From Ceraceosorus guamensis (Eukaryota; Basidiomycota; Exobasidiomycetes; Ceraceosorales; Ceraceosoraceae), in NCBI RefSeq assembly GCF_003144195.1, contig NW_020290001.1:548717-612716 (forward strand): 64,000 nucleotides of DNA. The letters run 5' to 3'. This document shows, one piece after another, positions 25,001 to 34,045 of the stretch. Made by a program: the position numbers and the translations under genes. The notes beneath the pieces were generated by a model. The model saw nothing but the letters and a program-made list of their open reading frames with translations, ran no database searches and was not told the origin of the DNA. Each line of letters starts with the position of its first letter. Position 1 is the first letter of the stretch.

Positions 25001-26577
25001 TCGCAGTTTCCACATTTCGGCATGTCGGTCGAGAGGGGGCTGAAAATCTGCAACGTCTATCCAAGAATCACGAATAGATCTTCTAACAGATCCGCGTGCG
25101 TCGAACCGCTGGGCGGCGTTACGTTGGGCGACACGGGTGGTCGAAAGCAAACGAAGTCGGCGCGGTGCGCTGCGGCCTCGGGCGGGAGATCTGGCGGAAG
25201 AAGCTCCGAGCTTACGTGAAGCACTCGAAGGAACTCTCAGGCGCTGAGTGGAACTCTTGCGAGATCTTGTAGAAACCTTGCGAGACCTTGACGAGTTCTT
25301 GGAGGTGGTAACAGAGACGCGATCTTGCGAAGAAGCGGAGGCTCGCTTGTCCTGGGGCCAAAGCATACCCGAGCGTGTGGGAACAGAAGCTATGGTCTCC
25401 AAATCTTGACCGAATTTACTACGCCCGAAAGGCCACCTAAGACTGCTCGTCTGAGCGTGACCGTCATCGGAAAGCTCTGGCCTATTGCCTTTTGCTTGAA
25501 GAAGGTCGAATTGGCCATCTTCCCTTGCGCACAGCTCTCCGTTCTGCGTGAACAGCGCGAGTGGTGCTCTTCTGGCCGCGACGAAGAGAGGAAAAGAATC
25601 AGCTCTGGGAGCTGGTCACAACACCACCACCCTCAAACTCACGACAGCTTCGTGCGAATGCCCGTGAAGGTCGAAGTCAGTCGCGAGCCGCGAGCATTTG
25701 AGGCGTCATCTAGAGGAGTCGTCGGTCTCAGCATAGGGAACTTTGTTTGCAACGCAGCATGCGGTGTCAGCGCGACCACGTCATCGTTCGCTTTACCGGT
25801 CCGGGGAGCTCGTTTGTGACTCGCAGCACTGGCTTTCCGTGTCCTTGCAAATCTTCGGAGCAGCTTGCCTCGTGCGGTCGAGTCAGGGCTAGCGCTGAAC
25901 TTGCTTCGCGCCTGCACGTAATTGGAAGCGTGCGAACCTGCGCTTTCAGCCTCTTGCATCCATTCGGGTGGAGGTGCCCATGGTATCGAGGGCAACGCTT
26001 TGGTTTCGGTAGCGGTGGACCGCTGACTTTGAGCATGCGCTCGCCAAGAGCTGCTCGACAGGTCAGCTTGTGATCTCACAGCTTCGTCGCGATCTTCCTC
26101 GATCGAAGTCAGGCGCAGCGAGCTTTGTCTTGGCGTGACAATGGGAGCGCCGCTGATGAAACATGAAGGCGGTGTAGGAGGAAGCGGTCTTGCCGACAAG
26201 TTGTCCATCGATGGCCGACCGGTTCCAGGAAAGCCTCCGGGCATTTGCTGCATGTCGAGCGATGGGCGCTCGCGGCTCCTGCTTTGAGCTGGAGACTCCA
26301 TCGACTGCCGATCCGAAGACCTGCTGATCGAGAGAGAGCGCTCGACTGCGCTGGATATGGTGGGATCAGCGCTGTGACATATCTTGACAGAATGCTCTTT
26401 GCGAGAGTCTAGCGAAACGTGCCCCCAGTGCGCGCTTATGCGCGAAGGACTTAGTGGTCGGGTGCTTCTTGCTGTGAGCAGGGTCAGACGAGATGCTGTG
26501 GTGATGTGCGCGCCGGGACACGACGAGGAGGAATGCGAGGAAGTCGTTGCGTTGGAATGGCTGGAGAGCGGCCTCAT
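22065..26577 (-). CDS. Large serine-rich disordered protein, unknown function
   Basis: Four exons, 25643–26577, 24742–25481, 23305–24680 and 22065–23255, give 1413 aa. The exon 3–4 junction uses a GTGCGC donor and a 49-nt intron, which reconciles the change of reading frame there. I recognise no domain. The protein is dominated by Ser, Arg, Pro and Thr, with many SP/RS-type sites (for example RSSDRQSMESPAQSRSRERP). Short ordered-looking pieces are PSWWSMIRRGKDLGTI and EKARQWLSALSSDWHTS. Such proteins in fungi are often polarity or septation scaffolds or phosphoregulated adaptors, but nothing here shows that. The start is the first ATG of the open frame. No membrane segment or signal peptide is visible. 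Confidence 0.75.
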
Positions 26578-27237
26578 AAATGCACATAGATCAAGAAGTG
26601 ACTGTGTGGGGAGCAATTATGCTGAGAGGATATGCTGAGAGGAAGAAGAGAAACTGCAAGCTTACTGGTGGAGAAGTTGGCAAATGCTGTAAGCCAGAGG
26701 CGAGGGAACGCGAGCTGTTGACGTCGAAAAGAGGTCGGGAGAGAAGTGAGGCTGGTGAGAGTGCGCAGAGATGAGGCAAAGACTGACTGTAGGTAGAGGA
26801 GATCAAGCTTAGCCTTGGTCTCTTGGTTACTGGTGTATAATTGCCGACATGCTCAACGATGAAGACTCGTGTAGCACAAGCGCCCCCATCGCGTCTGCCT
26901 GTGGTCGATCGTGTTGTTCTCTACACTATAGCTCCCAAGTGTTGGTCCCATGAGTCTCGGTACAATTTGTTATGCCATCAATCCTCTATAGATTGGCTGC
27001 GCAGATGTCGCCGAGGTGAGGACTTATTCCGCGCAATATAGATGCATTCGAGCAGTCAAAAGTCGTGGCTGCAGTCGCATGCTTAGTACGTGCTGGTTTG
27101 GGATCGACCTTCGCGGCGTCTCTTGGCCGATCTTCGCGTGCGAAGAAGGTCTAGACAGAACGAGCTTGACTGGTGCTGCTGAGCCTTTACAATCGCTCAG
27201 CGCTCGAAGCGGGACAGCGTTACGTTCGACGCGCCCT
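26578..27237. other. Intergenic region upstream of the large serine-rich gene
   Basis: This 660-bp stretch is purine-rich near 26620–26780 (AG-rich on the plus strand), probably the 5' leader and promoter of the serine-rich gene. No other feature is seen. Confidence 0.35.
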
Positions 27238-27737
27238 TTACTCTCGACTCAAGACAGCTTGCAACCTCTTGATAGCTCCTGAAATGAGGCCCTCACGCTG
27301 TCGTGACACACTCATCAGAGTATGAGGTGTGATCTTTGCGAGTCTGAATCGCGAGTCAAGTATGATCTGAGGGATGATGCCGCGTGATCTGTACTTGATG
27401 TGGTCACAGAATGTTTGAATGTGTCGCGATGAGGCTCCCCGGTCCAGTAGCTGCGCAAAATGATGGTGGTTTATGCAAGCGTGAGCGCAGCCAAAAGAGT
27501 TGCTTCCCGGCTCAAAGTGGATGGATTGATGGGGTGCTGCATGTCTCGTTGCGTGTGCGCACTCACCCGTGCACCGACTCGCTCCCAATCACGAATGACT
27601 TGCACCGCTGTCTGCTCGAAATGACTTTGCTCGAGAGAGGTGTGATCCCCTCTGCCAATCTGTGATGGTCGAAGACTTACGACTGTGCCGAGCGTGCTGT
27701 CATACATGATGTACGGATGGCGCTGATTCCGCCACAT
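27238..27737 (-). CDS. Possible small orphan gene
   Basis: Two exons, 27567–27737 and 27238–27450, give 127 aa with a consensus GTGAGT donor and CAG acceptor around a 116-nt intron. The product has no family I recognise. It is basic and helical in its second half (for example HIQTFCDHIKYRSRG and EGLISGAIKRLQAVLSRE). A TATA-like AGCATATAGA lies at 27761–27770, so close to the first ATG that an internal ATG at 27707 may be the real start. It stands alone in a 2.2-kb gap. Support is only open frames plus good splice signals, so chance is possible. Confidence 0.3.
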
Positions 27738-28825
27738 ACTCTGAATTACACGCCATCCCTTCTATATGCTGCGCGTGTCCGCTTCATTGCGAGTCGCAGC
27801 AGCCATCGACGACGATCTTTGGTGATGGTGTGCACGGGCGCCCTCCCTGTATGCTCGGCACTTCAGGAGGACGGGTCTTCAGTCTAAGTAGTAGAAGTTC
27901 CTGTAGTAGCGCTCAGGCCCTTTCATGTGCGCGTACACGTATCTATATGTACGCAAATCTCTCTGCCAGCCCGATTCAGCTCGACTACCCACCACGTAAG
28001 GAATCCATCTTCCCTTCACAACAGACTGCTGCAAGGCCCAGCCGACGCACACATTCACGCTGTCAGCCTCAGCATTGCATGCCGGTGCTGTCGAAGAATA
28101 TGAGATACTCCACAATTTGAAGCTTGACCAGGCGGCGTGCGGAAAAGTGCTGCAGCCCAGAAGAGCAGCGGGAGGAAGAGGAGAGTTGTGGTGACCGAGG
28201 CCGTCAAGAGTCGTGAGTCTGATGATGAGTGTGAGCTTGACGGTCGGTTCATCCGATCACTCGTGGCTTCCTTCTATAACTATAGCAAACACTCGCCCTG
28301 CTGCTGATTGACGCGAAGGCCAACACCTCCCGCGAGTTTGGCCGCTGCACGCGCGCAGATGCGAAGGTGGGTCGCTCGCTTGTTTGCGTCTCACGGTCGC
28401 CTCGCTATACAGCAGCAGCGCACGCGGAGAATAGCGCGCGGAGAATAGCGCACGGAGAGAATCACTACTGATGAATATATGCCGCCCTACTTCCCTTCGG
28501 TCTTAAGACGAAGGTGTGCTTGACGGTGCAAGTTAAGATGCCTTGCAGCAGCACTCACAGTTCTGCTGATGATTGTGCAGCTTAACAGCGAACAAGCCAC
28601 ATCAGCCAGCAGCAGCAGCACAGACCATGCACAGCACTTGCGCGAGACTGGAGGCGGTTCTCGGGGCCGTTCAGCAGACCTCGCATCGTATATAAGAGAG
28701 GGGCCAGCGAGCAATCGCAACACATCCTTCCTTGTCACACCTCCTTCCACACATTTCGGCACACCTCGCCGCACAACAACGCATCACGATCAACACATAG
28801 CGCACACAAATCAATCCACGTAACC
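27738..28825. promoter_or_regulatory. Upstream region of the quinone reductase gene
   Basis: This 1.1-kb stretch contains the motif variant AGTCGTGAGTC at 28209–28219, a duplicated CGCGGAGAATAGCG unit near 28421–28447, and a TATA box TATATAA at 28689–28695, 131 bp before the ATG at 28826. No gene is seen in it. Confidence 0.5.
28689..28695 (+). promoter_or_regulatory. TATA box of the PST2-like gene
   Basis: TATATAA followed by GAGAGG, 131 bp upstream of the start codon; the sequence after it is a CA-rich leader typical of strongly expressed fungal genes. Confidence 0.6.
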
Positions 28826-29953
28826 ATGTCCGCCAAAGTAGCAGTTCTGGTCTACAGCCTGTACGGCCACCAGGTCACCCTGTCCAAGCAGGTCGAGGCA
28901 GGTCTCAAGGCCGCCGGCGTCGAGTACACGACTTTCCAGGTATGTTGCTCCAGACTTGTCAAGCCGGTACATCTTGTCACATTTCCTCACTCGGTCCACG
29001 CACCCCTCCGCGTCCAATCGTGCAGATCGAAGAGATCCTTTCCGAAGAAGTCCTCACCAAGATGCACGCAAACAAGGTGCGAGCGTGATCAATGCTCAGG
29101 CTTAGCAGCACTTGATCAAACTGACGCATGACCTTGCTGACCTCCGCTGCGTCAGAGTCTGACTTCGGATTTGCCCAAGATTGACCCTGAAACCCTGACC
29201 CAATTCGATGGCTTCGTCATCTGCACCGGTAGTGAGTACATGTGCACAGGAGTGCTCGTCATCGCTTGCATGGCTTTGCTCATCCGCCACTTTTTTCCAC
29301 ACGCCTCTCCCAAGCTCGTTATGGGTGAGTGGTGATCGAAGCGAGCTGCGATCTCATGCGTGTCTTGCTGAATATTTTGAGCAACCGCTACATGATCGTC
29401 CTTCAGACGCGTCCCCGCTAGCGTCAGCGCTTTCTTCGACAAGACCGGCGGGCTGTGGGCGTCGGGCCGTTTGGTCGGAAAGCTGGCCACCTTGGTCACA
29501 TCGACCGCCAGCCAGCATGGCGGTGCTGAAAGTGAGTTCCCCTCAGAAGAGATTCGTACATGCGCTCCAGTCGTGGAGAGTATAGGAACAGGTGCTCATT
29601 CTGTGATCGTCTTGCATTTGCTGCTCGCACCTGCAGCCACCGCCTTGACCACTGTGCCATTTTTTGCGCACCACGGCATCATCTTTGTGCCTCTGGGCTT
29701 CACTACACCCGAACTCGGCAAGGTGGATGAAATCATTGGCGGCAGCGCGTACGGTGCTGCCACCATTGCTGGTGCCGATGGCAGTCTGTGAGTCTTTCGA
29801 GGCCTTGCTCACCCACTAACGCTACTTTGCTTATGCCCTACGCCTGCACCATGCCCATCCAGTCAACCCAACGAGGCCGACCTGAAGGTTGCCCACCATC
29901 ACGGGTCGCACTTTGGCAAGACTGTCGCTCAGTTCGTCGCTGGACGTAAGTAA
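28826..29953 (+). CDS. PST2: Flavodoxin-like NAD(P)H:quinone oxidoreductase (Pst2/WrbA family), with a 10-nt exon
   Basis: Seven exons, 28826–28939, 29026–29076, 29156–29231, 29315–29324, 29407–29531, 29637–29787 and 29863–29953, give 205 aa, the usual family length. These FMN enzymes reduce quinones by two electrons and protect against oxidative stress, often at the plasma membrane. Motifs are KVAVLVYSLYGH (FMN phosphate loop), the joined TGTRYGRVPASVSAFFDKTG block, STASQHGGAETT, and AHHGIIFVPLG. Exon 4 is only CTCGTTATGG; with it the conserved TRYG and the downstream frame are restored exactly. The start follows a CA-rich leader and the context ACCATGTC. The stop TAA overlaps a GTAAGT-like sequence, so a further 3' intron is a minor alternative. 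The many introns are unusual against intron-poor neighbours. Confidence 0.93.
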
Positions 29954-30918
29954 GCCCGTGTGTGGCACCCGATCATCAAGGTGTGCGCAGCAAGTTTGAA
30001 AGCGTAGCCCATAAAGGTGGTCTGACAAAGCGAATGGCATCAACGATGGATGTTGGAGGGTGTGTCACTCTGCATTCGTGCAACTGAATGCTGCCGGCTT
30101 TTTACTCAATCGCGATGTCTGCTCGCCCGTTTTACTTGCTGCTGGCTGTGGCATTCGTGATTGTGGTGGCGCTGGACGGCGCGCGTGGAAGGCAAACGTC
30201 ATCAGCTAGTCTGACGAGAGAGTCTTGAGTGCATGGTCTCGGTACGGTGATTCACTCACACTGTACAACACGCACGTGATGGGTCTTTCAGCGTCGGAAT
30301 GCGGGTCTCAATTCGGCAGGCCTTGTTTTGGGGAGGGGGCGCGGGAGAGTCCCGCTCGAGTCGAGCGTCGCGTGCGTGCTGCGTGCGCCCATGCAGCCCT
30401 CCCATGCACATCGTGATCGATCGAGGCGCCGCGAGGCGGGGTGCGTGAACGCACTCGCGAGTCGCGACTGATGCTGCAGCAGCATATGCAAGCAGCAGAA
30501 GAACATCACTCGCGTGCCTTTGCGCGGGTTCTGACCGCTGTTCTCTGATGGCGGCACAGCTGCTAGCAACCTAGCTGTCTCCCACACAACAACCTTCAAT
30601 TTGGCGCTCGAATCTGAATCGTGGATGAGGCCCCGCATTTCTTCAAAAGTTGGGAGCCATTGCGAGCCTCAACCACACCGCGTCAGCTCACGACCATCTG
30701 TGCAAGGAGCTTGGCCACAGCGCATCAGAGGCGAGTCAGACGAAGACGAAGTCGCGTTCAGCAGATCGACCTCATTTAGACTCGCCCAGCACTCGTGATC
30801 GTGAGGCTACTCCCATCCAAGCTCCTTACCATCGGCACTCGCATGTCCCGCACGCGATGCCGTCGCTGACACGATAGCAAGCCCAAGAGCACGCAAACTA
30901 AACGAGCGCATTACAACG
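29954..30918. other. Intergenic region
   Basis: This 965-bp gap separates PST2 and the first lipase, both on the plus strand. GC-rich, with a direct TGCTGCAGCAGCATATGC-like palindromic patch near 30471–30490. No gene or clear TATA box is seen. Confidence 0.35.
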
Positions 30919-33870
30919 ATGCACCCTCGCCTGATTCGATTGGCCTATTCAAGATGTAGGAGGCGAACGCGCGGCCTGGGCAAGGCTTTCGGCTCGAGTG
31001 GAGCTTTTGCTCTGCTGCATAGCGCTGGTGGTGCCAAAGCTACCCAGACATCCCCCGTGCAGTCTCCAAGCAAGACAATGAAGGTGGAGGTGGAGTCCAA
31101 GACGCAAGTGACACGCGCTGCTGAAGCCATCGACGAGATGGCTTTGCCGCTCTACACGCTAGCTTCGCCGTCCCAGGGAACTGCCGACTTTTTGAAGTGG
31201 TGGTACGCTACACGACTAGGCGGTTCGTTTGCCGGCTCAGAAGAAGCCGACGGAAGCGCATCGCAGAATTTGGAGAGTACGCAAATCCAGCGAACATTGT
31301 CTGATCAAGCTTTGCTGAACGGCAGCGAAACCAGCCGGCACAAGACTCATGCCAAGGCTCCTGCATCGGCAACACCGCAAGACGATTCGAACACACGCGC
31401 TGGCCCTTCAACGGCTGGTGCTACGCACAAAGACATGAAGCTCAAGGAGACAGAGCCGCCAGCGAAGCCAACCGAGAATCACATCAACGAACTCATGAGC
31501 TTGGGATCATTGTACGAGCCAATCCGAAGGCCGCGCCATCCGATCGTCTTGTTGCATGGCCTGGGTGGCTTCGACAAACGAGGATTGTTTCTCGGCCTCG
31601 AGATTCACTACTGGGCGACAGTGCTTGATATCCTGCGCAAGAAGATTGGAGCAGACGTCATCGTAAAGGCGGTACCGGGAGCTGGATCGATCAAGGATAG
31701 GGCAAACACGCTGCATCAGTTTCTGTGCACGCCCGAAGCTGGCGTGCTCGGCAAAAAGGTGAATCTGGTGGCGCACAGCATGGGTGGTCTGGATGCTAGA
31801 CACCTCATCACCAACATCAAGCCCACCGAATACGAGCCCATCAGCTTGACCACGCTCAGCACGCCCCACCGGGGTAGCCCATTCATGGATTGGTGCAATG
31901 CCAATGTTGGAGTCGGCAACGATGCGATCGAGGAGGCGGTGCAGCAGGCTCGTCAGAGCGGTGCGTTAGCCGACTCATCACACCTACCAAAGGTGCCGTA
32001 CACTCTCAAAACGCCCATCTTTGTGAAGCCCAAGAAGACCAAAGGAAAGGAGGGAGCAAAGAGCGAGGCGGAGAAAGAGTCGAATGCCCTCGACTCACGA
32101 AGATCTGGGGGCGATCAGAGCAATGTCGAGCTGGATCCCAGCTTTAAAGAAAAGGTTGACGAGAAGCTCTGTGAGGCTGTGGAGACTGTCAAAGCAACTA
32201 CACAGAGCGCCGGGATTGGCGACACTGCAGACTCAGACTCTGCAAAGACGAAGGCAAAAACAAAGGGCAAGCCTAATGAAGGAAAGCCGGGCGGTATCAG
32301 CTTGCCCTTCAGTATGAGTACGTTCACAAATGCTCTATCAATGCTGGGGGGCAGCTTCTCGTCGTACATGCTCTCTGTGCTTGATCAGCCGGCCTACGCG
32401 ATGCTTAGCACCAAGTACATGACGGAAGTGTTCAACCCTTCCACCCCAGACTCGCCACGCGTCCAGTACTACTCTGTCGCAGCACGTACGCGCAGCATAC
32501 AACCTTGGCATCCACTCTGGCTGCCCAAGCTGATCCTTGATGCAGCGGCCGAAAGTCGTACGGGCGGTGCAGAGACGGACGGCAGTGGTGATGCATTAGG
32601 AGGCAAGCTGCAAGGCAATGATGGATTGGTTAGCGTCCAGAGTGCAAGATGGGGTCACTTTCTGGGTGTCATTGACGGTTGCGATCACTGGGATCTTCGT
32701 GGTGGAGGTGGTCCTAGATGGGGCGCTGGAGAGAAGATCAACTACGCTACTGGCAAGCCTTGGGAGGGAAGCACATCAGGGTCAGAACGTCTGGATGACG
32801 CGCCTAGAAAGGCTGCGAAAGCAGAGGCTGCAAAGACCGAGGGTTCCAGCTGGATCGATATCAATCGGCTGCTTGATGTCTTCACCAAGAGCAAGAAAGA
32901 GCCGGATGACAACGCCCTAGTAGATACAAAGGCAAGAGACACCGCGACAGCCAGCAAAGCAGAGGACAGGGAGGCCGCAGACAGCGTTGGAGATTCTAAG
33001 CCTACGTCGGAAGGGCCCAGCTCCTTTCTAGAGCACTACGCCGCCATAGCTGCGCCTGACGATGCAGGAATGCTAGATACTGCCCGGCCTTGGCATTCGA
33101 GCGAGCTTGCAAGCATGTCGAGAGATGCTGCAGGTGCCGGTGACTCGGGCATTGTATCAGAAGTAGCGGAATGGATCTCCGAGCGCCTTCCACAGCGGGA
33201 CGAGCGTAGACGAGCGCAGGCGGAGAGGGCGGCAGATGCTCAAGATGCTCTGGCCGAAGCAAGCCGAGTGACTAGCCAAGCCGCTTTTGCCTACCTTGCC
33301 GGCAGCAATGGAGAAGATCATGACCCTGGTCATACCGAGCCAGCACGCTTGACGCTGGCGAGCACCCCAACGTGGAGCGAAATACGTTCTGCTCCGCCCG
33401 AAGCTGTGCTCATTGGACAGCCGCCGCCAATTCCTAGTCCCAGATCGCTAGGAGGCTCACCAATAATGGAGTCCAGTGGTGCGAGCGCCAGCCCCCGACT
33501 GAAGCGTGATGCGCAGTGGGAAGCTTCCCTGGATCAAAATGCTGCTTCGCGCGAGCTGCGTCGAGAATTGGCCTGGCATCGGGCAGAAAGGGCTAGAAGA
33601 TTTGCCATTCAATACCCATTGTCGGGAGATGCAGCCCTGACGGATGCTGCTGCCTCGATGAGCAGCTTCCCCGCTACGTCTGCAGTACCCAACCGTCGCG
33701 CGCCCGTCGCTGGCGACAGTGCGGATCTGGACTGGGACGCGCAGGCAAAGCGCAGACCGAGCAAGGAAGCCTCGAAGAAGGAGTCTGAGAAGGAGAAACG
33801 TAGACAGAGCGATCAGCTTGAGCGATTCTGGCTCGCTGTATGTTTGCACCTGTACCAACAAGGACACTGA
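30919..33870 (+). CDS. TGL2-like triacylglycerol lipase, long form (983 aa)
   Basis: A single exon. The alpha/beta-hydrolase core starts at about residue 206 with HPIVLLHGLGGFD; the oxyanion HG and the nucleophile elbow AHSMGGLDAR (Ser about 285) are intact. TTLSTPHRGSPF follows, the acid is in NDGLVS (about 565) and the His in GCDHWD (about 589). This layout matches yeast Tgl2, a mitochondrial lipase related to Pseudomonas lipases. The N-terminus is Arg-rich without acidic residues (MHPRLIRLAYSRCRRRTRGL), which fits mitochondrial import. About 150 residues are inserted between the TPHRGS motif and the acid, and about 390 disordered residues follow the core, far beyond usual Tgl2 length. A GTATGT donor near the stop could splice to a later exon, but that would run into the opposite-strand P450, so I reject it. 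It is paralogous to the lipase at 37838. Confidence 0.9.
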   Translation: MHPRLIRLAYSRCRRRTRGLGKAFGSSGAFALLHSAGGAKATQTSPVQSPSKTMKVEVESKTQVTRAAEAIDEMALPLYTLASPSQGTADFLKWWYATRLGGSFAGSEEADGSASQNLESTQIQRTLSDQALLNGSETSRHKTHAKAPASATPQDDSNTRAGPSTAGATHKDMKLKETEPPAKPTENHINELMSLGSLYEPIRRPRHPIVLLHGLGGFDKRGLFLGLEIHYWATVLDILRKKIGADVIVKAVPGAGSIKDRANTLHQFLCTPEAGVLGKKVNLVAHSMGGLDARHLITNIKPTEYEPISLTTLSTPHRGSPFMDWCNANVGVGNDAIEEAVQQARQSGALADSSHLPKVPYTLKTPIFVKPKKTKGKEGAKSEAEKESNALDSRRSGGDQSNVELDPSFKEKVDEKLCEAVETVKATTQSAGIGDTADSDSAKTKAKTKGKPNEGKPGGISLPFSMSTFTNALSMLGGSFSSYMLSVLDQPAYAMLSTKYMTEVFNPSTPDSPRVQYYSVAARTRSIQPWHPLWLPKLILDAAAESRTGGAETDGSGDALGGKLQGNDGLVSVQSARWGHFLGVIDGCDHWDLRGGGGPRWGAGEKINYATGKPWEGSTSGSERLDDAPRKAAKAEAAKTEGSSWIDINRLLDVFTKSKKEPDDNALVDTKARDTATASKAEDREAADSVGDSKPTSEGPSSFLEHYAAIAAPDDAGMLDTARPWHSSELASMSRDAAGAGDSGIVSEVAEWISERLPQRDERRRAQAERAADAQDALAEASRVTSQAAFAYLAGSNGEDHDPGHTEPARLTLASTPTWSEIRSAPPEAVLIGQPPPIPSPRSLGGSPIMESSGASASPRLKRDAQWEASLDQNAASRELRRELAWHRAERARRFAIQYPLSGDAALTDAAASMSSFPATSAVPNRRAPVAGDSADLDWDAQAKRRPSKEASKKESEKEKRRQSDQLERFWLAVCLHLYQQGH

Positions 33871-34045
33871 ACTGTTTCAGATCATGATGCCCCCACCATC
33901 TTTATCTGCGTCATCACGCTCGCATCTCTACTCTCTTGCCGCATTTCTGCACTTGCAAAGCTTTGCGCACTACATTTACGCATCGAGACAAGATAATAGT
34001 AATAATATGCTGGTACAGAACGTCGTCGTCATAGTCAGAGATTGG

